In this document: in pieces, positions 16,692 to 25,671 of the stretch | How positions within the stretch are numbered: the stretch's first letter is position 1 | How the letters are laid out: each line of letters starts with the position of its first letter | NCBI GenBank assembly: GCA_016743945.1 | Contig: JADGFI010000016.1 | Span: forward strand, 1 to 64,000 | Direction of reading: 5' to 3' | Origin: Desulfobacteraceae bacterium | GTDB taxonomy: Bacteria; Desulfobacterota; Desulfobacteria; Desulfobacterales; Desulfobacteraceae | DNA length: 64,000 nt | Program-made: the position numbers and the translations under genes | The notes under the pieces: model-generated | Databases searched by the model: none | What the model saw: the letters and a program-made list of their open reading frames with translations, nothing else | Told to the model about the DNA's origin: nothing

Positions 16692-17573
16692 TCAGGTTTT
16701 TTTTTTGAATTTTGATATTTCGGTTTTTTCTACCTGCCAGGAGTTGGTCTTGTCCAGAGCTCCCTTTAGAAATCCGGTCCGAAGAAAGTTTTTAATTTTA
16801 GCAGAAGACAGGCCCGAGAGTTTGGAAAAAGCTTCAACGCTGATGGCGTCATCTGATACCTTGACGGATGCTTTTTTGATTTTTCTTTCCCGGGCCTTAA
16901 ATTTTGAAGGGCCTAAAATCTTTTCAAACTCAGATTCAGGGATATGCCATTGGCGATTGCTGATTTTTGTACCAAGGATAAAACCGGTTTTAAGGAAGCG
17001 TCTTATCTTGATGGGGTCCATTCGTGTTTCTTTTGCAAATTGTGCAACAGATGTCATGCCTAAGGGGGGAGGGACTTCGGCCATGGTGTCCTTGGCAAAA
17101 TCCTCTTCAATGGTCCGTATGGATGACTCAATATTGAATCTGCCGGCCCGGGTTTGAAAGGGAACAATGATAACGGGATTGTTTTTAAGATCCGATGCAA
17201 TTTTGGGTGTGGTATGACTGATTTGCGGAACGGCAACATCAAAGAAAAATCCCTTTTTTGACAGTTCCGCTTTGGCATTGCCCGTGATCATATTGGTCAG
17301 CTCGCCAGCAAGATCATATACTTCTTCCTTGGCGGGTGTTGTCTGGCTGTTAAATAAAGTGACAAGGATTTTATTTAAAAAGGACCTGGAAAAATGAATG
17401 ATAAAATAGCCGCTGATCCCATGGCCGTTGAGCTTGATAAATCCAATGACATCCCCGTTTACTCCCGGCTTGTTCCTGACCAAGGGCCGTCCCGCTTCAG
17501 ATTTGATACCGGCAAATGTTTTAATTACATCAATGGATGCGTTGATAAAGGGATTTATATAGTTAACGTTCAT
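16692..17573 (-). CDS. CheX-type phosphatase domain fused to two helix-turn-helix motifs
   Basis: 293 residues. Residues 1-155 are CheX-like, opening with NVNYINPFINASIDV, and contain the CheC/CheX/FliY phosphatase signature D87-x3-E91-x2-N94 with P116 22 residues later, so dephosphorylation of a receiver aspartate is expected. Residues about 172-220 and 243-288 are two similar excisionase/MerR-like helix-turn-helix units, each with a (K/R)TGF(I/L)-type turn and a following W(H/Q) strand. A phosphatase tied to DNA-binding units is unusual. It is a single gene; the flanking genes are an acyl-CoA dehydrogenase operon and a universal stress protein. Its target receiver is unknown, though receiver proteins at 29842 and 42949 are candidates. 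Confidence 0.85.
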   Translation of the reverse strand: MNVNYINPFINASIDVIKTFAGIKSEAGRPLVRNKPGVNGDVIGFIKLNGHGISGYFIIHFSRSFLNKILVTLFNSQTTPAKEEVYDLAGELTNMITGNAKAELSKKGFFFDVAVPQISHTTPKIASDLKNNPVIIVPFQTRAGRFNIESSIRTIEEDFAKDTMAEVPPPLGMTSVAQFAKETRMDPIKIRRFLKTGFILGTKISNRQWHIPESEFEKILGPSKFKARERKIKKASVKVSDDAISVEAFSKLSGLSSAKIKNFLRTGFLKGALDKTNSWQVEKTEISKFKKKT

Positions 17574-17751
17574 GCGGTCCTTAAATAATTATAAAAATTA
17601 GTCGGGAGTATATCCCTGGTATTTGTCTTTTACAAGATATCCCTGGTTAATTTTTTAAAGAAAACAATTTTAATCATCCCGACAAAGAGGTATAATATTG
17701 GTATTCAATCCATAAATTCCGGTTTATATGGACCGGAAAAAGGGGGGCGTG

Positions 17752-18174
17752 ATGAAGTTTGAAATGATATTGAACCCGGTTGACGGGTCAGAACATTCCA
17801 TGAATTCAACCCTGTCTGCCATTGAGCTGGCCAAACAATTTAAATCTAAAATTGTGCTTTTACACTGCCACAGTCGATTCCCCGTGGTATTGTCCGAGCC
17901 CTATTTCCAGCAGGCAATAAATGAAATCATGAAAGCATCTGAAGAGCTGATAAAACCCTTTGAAAAGGTTCTGGAAGAAAGTGGGGTGGACTATGAGGTC
18001 AGAATTTTGGAAGGGCTGCCGGGAAGCACCATTGCCAATCTTGCCCGGATAGAAAAAATGGATTTGATCGTCATGGGATCCCGGGGGGTCTCAAATTTTG
18101 AAGGATTGTTCCTGGGCAGTGTGGCCCACCAGGTGCTTCATAAATCCGAGTGCCCTGTGTTCATTGTTAAATAG
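17752..18174 (+). CDS. Universal stress protein, UspA family
   Basis: 140 residues. ATG at 17752 is preceded by AAAAAGGGGGGCGTG; an ATG eight codons earlier has no ribosome site. The single Usp domain starts FEMILNPVDGSEHS and carries the ATP-binding loop MGSRGVSNFEGLFLGS near its end, so nucleotide binding is likely. It is monocistronic, convergent with the HD-GYP gene. Specific role unknown. Confidence 0.93.
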   Translation: MKFEMILNPVDGSEHSMNSTLSAIELAKQFKSKIVLLHCHSRFPVVLSEPYFQQAINEIMKASEELIKPFEKVLEESGVDYEVRILEGLPGSTIANLARIEKMDLIVMGSRGVSNFEGLFLGSVAHQVLHKSECPVFIVK

Positions 18175-18213
18175 AATTGTTAAATGAGAATATCGTTTTC
18201 ACAAACGACACGT

Positions 18214-19008
18214 TTAGGTTTTGGTCTCCATGCCATTTTCCCTGATCTCCTCGGAGAAGGTTTTCACCAGGAAGGGGTCAAGGTGGTTTCCGCTGATTTC
18301 TTTCAGAAGTTCCAAAGCCTTTTCTGTGCTCCGGGCTGCCTGATAGGAGCGGGTGGTGGTAATGGCATCGAAACAGTCGGCCACGGCAAGAATTTTGGCC
18401 CCCAAAGGAATTTGGTCTCCCGCAAGTCCGTCGGGGTATCCGGTGCCGTCAATCTTTTCATGGTGGGCCGCAGCATAGTCAATGGCAGGGCCAAGAAATT
18501 CCAACCCCTGCAGGATTTGGCGGGTCCGAATAGGATGTTGGCGGATTTCTGCGAATATCTCGTGGGAGACCTTGGTGTCTGAGTTTTCAAAGACCTGATC
18601 AGAGAAACCAATCTTGCCGATGTCGTGAAGTACGCCGGACACCTGGATGTCGTGGGTCTCTTTTGTGGATAAATTCAGGCGAAGGGCCAAACGCTTGGAA
18701 TAGGCAGCCACCCGCTCTGCATGACCCTCGGTATACTTGTCCCGGGCTCCCAGAGCCTTTGCAATGGACCCAACGGTCTGGAGTGTGTTTTCTTTGATCG
18801 TTTCATTCAGCTTTTGTAATTGTTCCACCATGAGCTTCAGCGCGAATTCCCTGGTTTCTACCTTGACCATCATCATGCCCACGGCCTCGGCGATGCGTTG
18901 GATTCTCTTGCTATGCCCCCCGGTGGTGAAGGTCATGATATCGTTGGAATAATCTCCCAGGGAGATGTCCTCCAGTATCTTGATCAGTTTGTCAACTTCA
19001 TCGATCAT
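18214..19008 (-). CDS. HD-GYP domain protein (cyclic-di-GMP phosphodiesterase type)
   Basis: 264 residues. A helical N-terminal part (1-80, possibly coiled coil) leads to an HD-GYP domain with HAERVAAYS, the metal-binding HDIGKIG and HHEKIDGTGYPDGL, the full signature of cyclic-di-GMP-hydrolysing HD-GYP proteins. No receiver or membrane segment is present, so the input signal must come through the N-terminal helices. GGGAG lies seven bases before the ATG at 19008. Confidence 0.92.
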   Translation of the reverse strand: MIDEVDKLIKILEDISLGDYSNDIMTFTTGGHSKRIQRIAEAVGMMMVKVETREFALKLMVEQLQKLNETIKENTLQTVGSIAKALGARDKYTEGHAERVAAYSKRLALRLNLSTKETHDIQVSGVLHDIGKIGFSDQVFENSDTKVSHEIFAEIRQHPIRTRQILQGLEFLGPAIDYAAAHHEKIDGTGYPDGLAGDQIPLGAKILAVADCFDAITTTRSYQAARSTEKALELLKEISGNHLDPFLVKTFSEEIRENGMETKT

Positions 19009-19342
19009 GTTTTACTCCCAAACTTTTTTTTGATGTCATGATAGGAAGAGTTCTGGTCAAACGGTTGGGTCCGTTTAACCATGATCGGTTCCGGTCCATA
19101 TTGTTCCTGTCTGCAAATTTTGTCGGCTGCTTTTGTAGCATTTGTTTTTTTCTTTGTCCATGTCGAGAAAATTTGGGGGCACCTTATATAAATTGTAATG
19201 CCATCGGATTGAGAGGGTCGTGTATATTGTGCTTGACAACCCATTGAATAAATGAGAAAAATATATGACTGAGCGCTCGTTCAAGAACATTGGTAGGCTA
19301 AAAAACGGGTAAACTGGACCTAGGCAGTAAAGGAGTGGAAAA
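19009..19342. promoter_or_regulatory. Divergent promoter region of the HD-GYP and tetR genes
   Basis: 334 bases without a supported gene. A TTGACA box (19233-19238) on the plus strand is followed by AT-rich sequence and then the TetR-type palindrome, in the same order as at 16.5 and 39.6 kb. The -10 element is weaker here. A minus-strand 79-codon open frame (19005-19244) has no ribosome site and overlaps the HD-GYP start. Confidence 0.55.
19267..19282 (+). promoter_or_regulatory. TetR-type operator, site 2
   Basis: GACTGAGCGCTCGTTC is the exact reverse complement, all 16 bases, of the site at 39594-39609. It lies 61 bases upstream of the tetR start codon and downstream of a TTGACA box, consistent with autoregulation of the tetR-icmF operon. 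Confidence 0.85.
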
Positions 19343-19993
19343 TTGGCTAAAATAAATCAGGAATCAACTCCAGCGACTGCCGAAGAGGTCCCCACCCAGA
19401 TAAAGAACCCTCAACTTGTCCGGGAACGGCGGCGGCATATTATTGATTCAACTGTTACCCTTTTTATAGAACACGGCTACCATAAAACCACCACCCGGAT
19501 GATTGCCAAGGCCGCTAATTTTTCCATCGGATCTTTATATGAATATGTCAGTTCCAAGGAAGATCTGCTGTATCTGGTCTGCAAAGCTATCCACGAGGAG
19601 GTCCAGGATGCGGTTGAAGATGCATTGTCCAACAGTGCAAAGGAAAGAGAGCAGCTGGCCGAGGTGATCCGACAATATTTTTATGTCTGCGATAAAATGG
19701 CGGACCACATTTTAATGATGTATCAGGTCACCCAGTTTTTGCCCCAAAAATGGAAGGAGCAGGTGCTGGTCAATGAATTGAATATCACCGATATCTTTAT
19801 CAAGACCCTGGGGCAGCTGTCGGGTAAAAATAATTTTCCAAAACTTTCTGGAAAAATTCTCAATCTTGTGGGGCACAATATCTCTGTTCTGGGGCAGATG
19901 TGGGCCTTTCGCCGCTGGCATTTGAAAAAAGAATTTACCATTGACGAATATATCGCCATTCAAACCGATTTTATCCTGGGACTCATCTTCTAA
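19343..19993 (+). CDS. TetR-family transcriptional regulator
   Basis: 216 residues. The start is TTG at 19343 with AAAGGAGTGGAAAA before it. After a short unstructured lead, residues about 29-80 form the TetR helix-turn-helix (FIEHGYHKTTTRMIAKAA, FSIGSLYEYVSSKEDLLYLV). The C-terminal part is an all-helical ligand domain unlike any I can assign, but its placement before an acyl-CoA mutase and beta-oxidation genes suggests an acyl-CoA ligand, as for FadR/PsrA-type TetR proteins. It probably binds the 16-bp palindromes before itself, the acyl-CoA dehydrogenase operon and the ligase at 39508. Confidence 0.93.
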   Translation: MAKINQESTPATAEEVPTQIKNPQLVRERRRHIIDSTVTLFIEHGYHKTTTRMIAKAANFSIGSLYEYVSSKEDLLYLVCKAIHEEVQDAVEDALSNSAKEREQLAEVIRQYFYVCDKMADHILMMYQVTQFLPQKWKEQVLVNELNITDIFIKTLGQLSGKNNFPKLSGKILNLVGHNISVLGQMWAFRRWHLKKEFTIDEYIAIQTDFILGLIF

Positions 19994-20099
19994 AAAAAAT
20001 TAAAATTTGTATTTATTTTTTTAAATTTATGTGACACTAAATAAATTATAAACTCTGTTTAGTTTAATCAAACTCTTGGTTTTTCGAAAAGGAGAAGTT

Positions 20100-23000
20100 A
20101 TGAACGTAGAAGCTGAAGTATATAAACCCATCAACTCCGTTAAAATCGTAACCGCCACCTCTTTATTTGACGGACATGATGCCGCCATCAATATCATGCG
20201 CCGGATTTTGCAGGATTCCGGGGTTGAGGTGATTCACATCGGCCATAACCGATCCGCAAAGGAAGTGGTGGATGCCGCCATTGAAGAAGATGCACAGGGG
20301 ATAGCCGTCTCCAGTTACCAGGGCGGTCATGTGGAATATTTTAAATACATGGTGGACCTCTTAACGGAACGAGGGGCATCCCGTATTAAAATTTTTGGCG
20401 GTGGTGGCGGGGTGATCATTCCTTCGGAAATGGACGAGCTTCATGCCTATGGTGTCACCCGGATCTATTCCCCTGAAGATGGCACCCAAATGGGGCTCCA
20501 GGGAATGATAAACGACATGATTAAACATATGGATACGCCATTTGTGGATTTTGATACCCTGGACTATTCAGCGCTTACCATTGACAACAAATATGTAACC
20601 GCCAATTTTATTTCTGCGGTCCAGGAAGCCTGTGCCTCCCAAAGGGACAAGTTAGAAGAGATCATGGGTCGTATCCACAAGATTGGCCATGGACGGGAAG
20701 TCCCTATTATCGGGCTCACTGGTACCGGCGGTGCGGGGAAATCTTCTTTGACCGATGAACTGATCAACCGGATTTTAAGGGACTTAAGTGATGTGAACAT
20801 CGCTATTATTTCCTGTGACCCCTCCCGGCGCAAGACAGGCGGTGCCCTTTTGGGGGACAGGATCCGCATGAATTCCATAGAAACAGGGCGGGTGTATATG
20901 CGGTCCCTTGCCACAAGGCGTTCCCAGACGGAATTGCCAGAAGCCCTTCCCCATGCCGTGGCCGTGGCCAAGGCAGCCGGCTATGATATCATCCTTGTGG
21001 AGACCGCGGGCATTGGCCAGGGGGATTCCCGGGTGGTGGATCTGGTGGACATGTCCATCTATGTGATGACTGCAGAGTTTGGTGCCCCTTCCCAGCTGGA
21101 AAAGATTGATATGCTGGATTATGCCGATATCGTGGTGGTGAATAAATATGAAAAAAAAGGGTCTGAAGATGCCCTGCGGGATGTGCGAAAACAGGTCCAG
21201 AGAAATAGAAAAGCCTGGAATACGGACCCCAAAGATCTGCCGGTATACGGAACCATTGCTTCAAAGTTTAATGATGACGGTATTACAGCCCTCTACCATG
21301 GTCTTTTAGATTTGATTCAAGAAAAAAAACAGATTCGATATGAATCTTGCCTTCCCCGGTCCGATTCCAAGGAATCTTCGTCCAAGACCATTATTATTCC
21401 CGGAGAAAGAACCCGGTACCTGGCGGAAATCGCCGACACCATCCGGGAATATCATGGGACTTCAGAGCGCCAGTCCAATGCCGTGAGGCAGCGATGGCAT
21501 CTGCTGGAAACCGCAAAGGTTCTGGGAGCGTCTGAATTGGACGGGCTGACTCAACTCAAGGAAGCTGTTGCCGCGGCAAGTTCTCTTGTGGAAAGAGAGA
21601 CCGACCAGCTCCTGGCCGACTATACAAATTGCTCAAAGCAGTATGAAAAGGATGAACTGGTATATCATGTCAGGGACAAGGAGTTCCGATTGCCCCTGAA
21701 CAGCCAGTCTCTGTCCCATTCAAAAATCCCCAAGATTGCCCTGCCGCGTTTCTCAGATCCCGGCGAACAGTATGCCTGGATGCGCAGGGAAAATTTTGCC
21801 GGGAATTTTCCCTATACCGCAGGCGTTTTCCCCTTGAAGCGGGCCGATGAAGACCCCACAAGAATGTTTGCAGGGGAGGGCGGACCCGCCGATACCAATC
21901 GCCGGTTTAAACTATTATCTGGAACCTATCCTGCCAAGCGGTTGTCCACAGCCTTTGACTCGGTGACCCTCTACGGGTTTGATCCGGACCGGCGGCCTGA
22001 TATTTATGGGAAAATAGGCACCTCCGGGGTGAGTATCTGTACAGTGGAGGATGTCAAGCTGCTCTATGACGGGTTTGATCTGTGTGCTTCCAACACCTCG
22101 GTCTCCATGACCATTAACGGACCGGCGCCCATGATGCTGGCCATGTTCATGAACACCGCCATTGAACAGCAGACACAAAAGTTTCAAAAGGAAAAGGGCA
22201 GGGAACCTTCGGCGGCGGAAGCAACAGAAATTAAGCAATTTGCCTTGTCCAATGTCAGGGGAACGGTCCAGGCCGATATATTAAAGGAAGACCAAGGCCA
22301 GAACACCTGTATTTTCTCCATTGAATTTGCCCTGAAGATGATGGGAGATATTCAGCAATACTTTATTGATAATCAGGTGAGAAATTTTTATTCGGTTTCC
22401 ATTTCCGGGTATCACATTGCCGAAGCCGGTGCCAATCCCATCACCCAATTGGCCTTGACCCTGGCCAACGGGTTTACCTATGTGGAGTATTATTTGTCCC
22501 GGGGCATGGATATCAACAGCTTTGCCCCCTCCCTTTCTTTTTTCTTTTCCAATGGGATGGATCCCGAGTACACGGTGATCGGCCGTGTTGCAAGACGGAT
22601 CTGGGCCGTGGCCATGCGGTATAAATATGGGGGAAATGAGAGTTCACAAAAGCTCAAGTATCATATCCAGACATCGGGCCGGTCCCTGCACTCCCAGGAT
22701 ATTCAATTCAATGATATAAGGACCTCCCTCCAGGGGTTGTGTGCGATTTATGATAATTGCAACTCTCTTCATACCAATGCCTTTGACGAGGCCATTACCA
22801 CGCCTTCGGCAGAATCTGTCAGACGGGCGCTGGCCATTCAGCTCATCATCAACCGGGAATGGGGACTTGCCAAGACTGAGAACCCCCTCCAGGGAAGTTT
22901 TATCGTGGATGAACTGACAGATCTTGTGGAAGAAGCGGTGCTGGTTGAGTTTGAACGGATCACCGAGCGGGGCGGGGTCTTAGGGGCCATGGAAACCGGT

Positions 23001-23363
23001 TACCAGCGGGGCAAGATCCAGGAAGAGTCCATGTATTACGAACATTTGAAACATTCAGGAAAACTTCCCCTCGTCGGCGTTAACACCTTTGAGGACCCGG
23101 ATGCCGATTATGCGGATATGGCCAACCATCTGGAATTGTCCCGGGCTTCCAATGACCAGAAGGACGAGCAGCTGGAACGGTTGACAGCGTTTAAAACCAC
23201 CCACGCAAATGAATCGGAACAGGCCCTTGAGGCCCTCAAACTCACCGCCCTGAGCGGGGGAAATCTGTTTGCCCAGCTCATGGAAGCGGTCCGTTGCTGT
23301 TCTTTGGGCACCATTACCCAGGCCCTGTATGAAGTGGGTGGAAAATATAGAAGAAATATGTAA
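20100..23363 (+). CDS. icmF: Fused isobutyryl-CoA mutase (IcmF)
   Basis: 1087 residues; ATG at 20100 follows AAAAGGAGAAGTT. Order of domains: a B12-binding domain (D24-G-H26-D, with a GGGGGVI loop), a MeaI/MeaB-type G-protein chaperone domain beginning with P-loop GTGGAGKSS near residue 204, then the mutase barrel from about 540. At the positions that separate mutase types, it has Phe590 (RMFAG; Tyr in methylmalonyl-CoA mutase) and Gln734 (DQGQN; Arg in methylmalonyl-CoA mutase), which is the isobutyryl-CoA mutase pattern. It interconverts isobutyryl-CoA and n-butyryl-CoA; IcmF proteins can also act slowly on isovaleryl/pivalyl-CoA. The thiolase and hydroxyacyl-CoA dehydrogenase that follow would carry butyryl-CoA oxidation onward. 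Confidence 0.96.
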   Translation: MNVEAEVYKPINSVKIVTATSLFDGHDAAINIMRRILQDSGVEVIHIGHNRSAKEVVDAAIEEDAQGIAVSSYQGGHVEYFKYMVDLLTERGASRIKIFGGGGGVIIPSEMDELHAYGVTRIYSPEDGTQMGLQGMINDMIKHMDTPFVDFDTLDYSALTIDNKYVTANFISAVQEACASQRDKLEEIMGRIHKIGHGREVPIIGLTGTGGAGKSSLTDELINRILRDLSDVNIAIISCDPSRRKTGGALLGDRIRMNSIETGRVYMRSLATRRSQTELPEALPHAVAVAKAAGYDIILVETAGIGQGDSRVVDLVDMSIYVMTAEFGAPSQLEKIDMLDYADIVVVNKYEKKGSEDALRDVRKQVQRNRKAWNTDPKDLPVYGTIASKFNDDGITALYHGLLDLIQEKKQIRYESCLPRSDSKESSSKTIIIPGERTRYLAEIADTIREYHGTSERQSNAVRQRWHLLETAKVLGASELDGLTQLKEAVAAASSLVERETDQLLADYTNCSKQYEKDELVYHVRDKEFRLPLNSQSLSHSKIPKIALPRFSDPGEQYAWMRRENFAGNFPYTAGVFPLKRADEDPTRMFAGEGGPADTNRRFKLLSGTYPAKRLSTAFDSVTLYGFDPDRRPDIYGKIGTSGVSICTVEDVKLLYDGFDLCASNTSVSMTINGPAPMMLAMFMNTAIEQQTQKFQKEKGREPSAAEATEIKQFALSNVRGTVQADILKEDQGQNTCIFSIEFALKMMGDIQQYFIDNQVRNFYSVSISGYHIAEAGANPITQLALTLANGFTYVEYYLSRGMDINSFAPSLSFFFSNGMDPEYTVIGRVARRIWAVAMRYKYGGNESSQKLKYHIQTSGRSLHSQDIQFNDIRTSLQGLCAIYDNCNSLHTNAFDEAITTPSAESVRRALAIQLIINREWGLAKTENPLQGSFIVDELTDLVEEAVLVEFERITERGGVLGAMETGYQRGKIQEESMYYEHLKHSGKLPLVGVNTFEDPDADYADMANHLELSRASNDQKDEQLERLTAFKTTHANESEQALEALKLTALSGGNLFAQLMEAVRCCSLGTITQALYEVGGKYRRNM

Positions 23364-23421
23364 TAGTTCCTGGTTTGTTTGTGAAAATAGCGAAGATTTA
23401 TACTATAAGGAGAATATCCCA

Positions 23422-24597
23422 ATGAATAAAGCAGTTATTGTCAGCGCAACACGAACCCCCCTGGGCAGTTTTGGCGGGGGATTGAGCAAAATAGGGGCCA
23501 CCGATCTTGGTGCCATTGTAATAAAAGAAGCCATTAAGCGGGCCAATATAGCACACGAAGAAGTTGACGAATGCATCATGGGAATGGTCCTGCCCTGCGG
23601 GTATGGACAGAACCCGGGCAAACAGGCGGTTGTTAAAGCAGGCCTTCCTTGGGAAGTTGAAGCCATCACCATTAATAAGGTTTGCGGATCATCCCTCAAG
23701 GCCGTGATGCTGGCTGCCCAGGCAATTCAATGCGGGGACGCCGAGGTGGTGGTGGCCGGCGGCATGGAAAATATGAGCATGGCCCCTTATTACATGGACA
23801 AGGCCCGGTGGGGCCATCGTATGGGACCCGGGAGGATTGAAGACCATATGGTCCACGACGGACTCTGGGATATTGTCAATGACTTTCACATGGGCATGTC
23901 CAATGAGCTTTGCTGCGAGCGCTGGGCGGTGACAAGGGAAGATCAGGATAGGTTTGCGGCTGAGTCTTATAAACGGGCCAATGCGGCCGTGGCTGCCGGT
24001 CGGTTCAAGGATGAGATTGTGCCGGTCAGTCTGCCCCAGAGAAAAGGTACCCCTGTTCTTTTTGATACAGATGAATGCCCCCAGGACTCCAGCTATGAAG
24101 CCTTGGCCAAGATGAGAGCTGCCTTTAAAAAGGATGGGGTGGGTACTGCGGGCAATGCCTCAATTATTTCCGACGGTGCCGCCGCCCTTGTGATCATGAG
24201 CGAGAAAAAGGCCAGGGAACTGGGCTGTACCATTATGGCCGAGATAGGCGCCCAGGCTTCCTTTGGCATTGACATGAAATATGTTCTCATGGCCCCTATT
24301 CATGCCATTCCCAAGGTGCTGAAAAAACAAGGTATCGGCATCTCTGACGTCGATCTCTTTGAAATCAACGAGGCCTTTTCCGGAACTTCCGTGGGGATCA
24401 ACAAGGTGTTGGAACTTGATCCTGGGATAGTAAACGTCAACGGCGGCAGCGTGGCCCTGGGGCATCCCATCGGTGCCTCCGGTGCCCGGGTGTTGACCAC
24501 CCTTTTATATGAAATGGAAAAGCAGAATTTAAAAACAGGACTTGCCTCCCTTTGTCTGGGGGGCGGCGAAGCCGTAGCCCTGGTTGTGAATCGGTAA
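23422..24597 (+). CDS. Acetyl-CoA C-acetyltransferase (thiolase)
   Basis: 391 residues. ATG at 23422 has a TAAGGAGAATATCCC lead; an open extension upstream overlaps the icmF end and is ignored. Active-site cysteine in VCGSSLKA, NEAFSG, the GGSVALGHPIGASGAR histidine motif and the second cysteine in SLCLGGGEA are all present. It cleaves acetoacetyl-CoA or 3-oxoacyl-CoA to acetyl-CoA, or condenses acetyl-CoA. It is 58 bases downstream of icmF and followed by a 3-hydroxyacyl-CoA dehydrogenase, forming the lower butyryl-CoA oxidation route. Confidence 0.95.
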   Translation: MNKAVIVSATRTPLGSFGGGLSKIGATDLGAIVIKEAIKRANIAHEEVDECIMGMVLPCGYGQNPGKQAVVKAGLPWEVEAITINKVCGSSLKAVMLAAQAIQCGDAEVVVAGGMENMSMAPYYMDKARWGHRMGPGRIEDHMVHDGLWDIVNDFHMGMSNELCCERWAVTREDQDRFAAESYKRANAAVAAGRFKDEIVPVSLPQRKGTPVLFDTDECPQDSSYEALAKMRAAFKKDGVGTAGNASIISDGAAALVIMSEKKARELGCTIMAEIGAQASFGIDMKYVLMAPIHAIPKVLKKQGIGISDVDLFEINEAFSGTSVGINKVLELDPGIVNVNGGSVALGHPIGASGARVLTTLLYEMEKQNLKTGLASLCLGGGEAVALVVNR

Positions 24598-24696
24598 TTA
24601 AATGCGGCGAATATTTAAATGTGGCAAATCTATAAAATAAAAGAAATATGCTTTTTTCTATAACCATTTGAGAAGGGCATGGGAAAAGGAGGAAAA

Positions 24697-25548
24697 ATGG
24701 GTGTTGAAAAGTTTGGTGTAATCGGTTCCGGTCAGATGGGCAACGGGATTGCCCAGGTGGCTGCTGCCAGTGGACTCAGAGTTTTGATGAGTGATATAAA
24801 ACAAGATTTTTGCGATCGCGGCATGGCCGCCATTGCCAAAAACCTGGACCGGATGGTATCCAAGGGTAAAATGGAAGCGGGTGAGAAAGAAGCGATTCTG
24901 GGAAGGATTGAGACCACCACAGATCTTTCCGACATGGCAGGAGTAGATTTTGTTGTGGAAGCAGCTGTTGAAAGAGAAGACCTGAAATTTAAAATTTTTG
25001 AGGATCTGGACAAAATCTGTCCCGCCCATGTAATCTTGTCCACCAATACCTCTTCCATTCCCATTGGCAGAATTGCCGCCAGAACGTCCCGGCCCGATAA
25101 AATTATCGGCATGCATTTCATGAATCCGGTTCCCGTGATGAAATTGGTGGAAGTGATCCGGAGCATTGCCACCTCCCAGGCGACATTTGATTTGACCTGG
25201 GAGTTGTGTGAGCGCTTCAATAAAACCCCGGCAGAGGCCAATGATTTCCCTGGATTTATTGCCAATAGAATTCTCATGCCCATGATCAATGAAGCCATTT
25301 TTTGTCTCTACCAAAGCGTGGGAAAAGCAGAAGATATTGACACGGTGATGAAGCTTGGGATGAACCATCCCATGGGACCCCTGGCCCTGGCAGATCTCAT
25401 CGGGCTGGACACTTGTCTTGCCATCATGGAAACCCTCTATGACGGATTCAAGGATTCCAAATACAGACCCTGTCCTCTGCTCAGAAAATATGTTGAAGTC
25501 GGCTGGCTGGGCCGCAAAACCGGAAAAGGGTTCTATGAGTATAAATAA
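24697..25548 (+). CDS. 3-hydroxybutyryl-CoA dehydrogenase
   Basis: 283 residues. ATG at 24697 directly follows AAAGGAGGAAAA; the ATG six codons upstream lies before that ribosome site. The N-terminal Rossmann motif is FGVIGSGQMGNGIAQV, followed by STNTSSIPIG, the catalytic histidine in GMHFMNPVPVMKLVE, and the C-terminal domain with NRILMPMINEA and GRKTGKGFYEY. NAD(P)-dependent oxidation of 3-hydroxybutyryl-CoA to acetoacetyl-CoA is expected. It is the partner of the preceding thiolase. Confidence 0.95.
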   Translation: MGVEKFGVIGSGQMGNGIAQVAAASGLRVLMSDIKQDFCDRGMAAIAKNLDRMVSKGKMEAGEKEAILGRIETTTDLSDMAGVDFVVEAAVEREDLKFKIFEDLDKICPAHVILSTNTSSIPIGRIAARTSRPDKIIGMHFMNPVPVMKLVEVIRSIATSQATFDLTWELCERFNKTPAEANDFPGFIANRILMPMINEAIFCLYQSVGKAEDIDTVMKLGMNHPMGPLALADLIGLDTCLAIMETLYDGFKDSKYRPCPLLRKYVEVGWLGRKTGKGFYEYK

Positions 25549-25671
25549 GCTGCAAGGCGATACTTTATAGATTTTGTATTTCAAAAGTTGCAGCAGACAG
25601 GTATCTGAACAAGGTGTTACCGATCTGTTGCAGCTTTTATCTTTACAAAAAGGGTCCCCTAGGAGAGCGCC

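Noticed and set aside
19005..19244. Small minus-strand frame of 79 codons before the HD-GYP gene
   Set aside because: No ribosome site, it overlaps the HD-GYP start and crosses the tetR promoter region.
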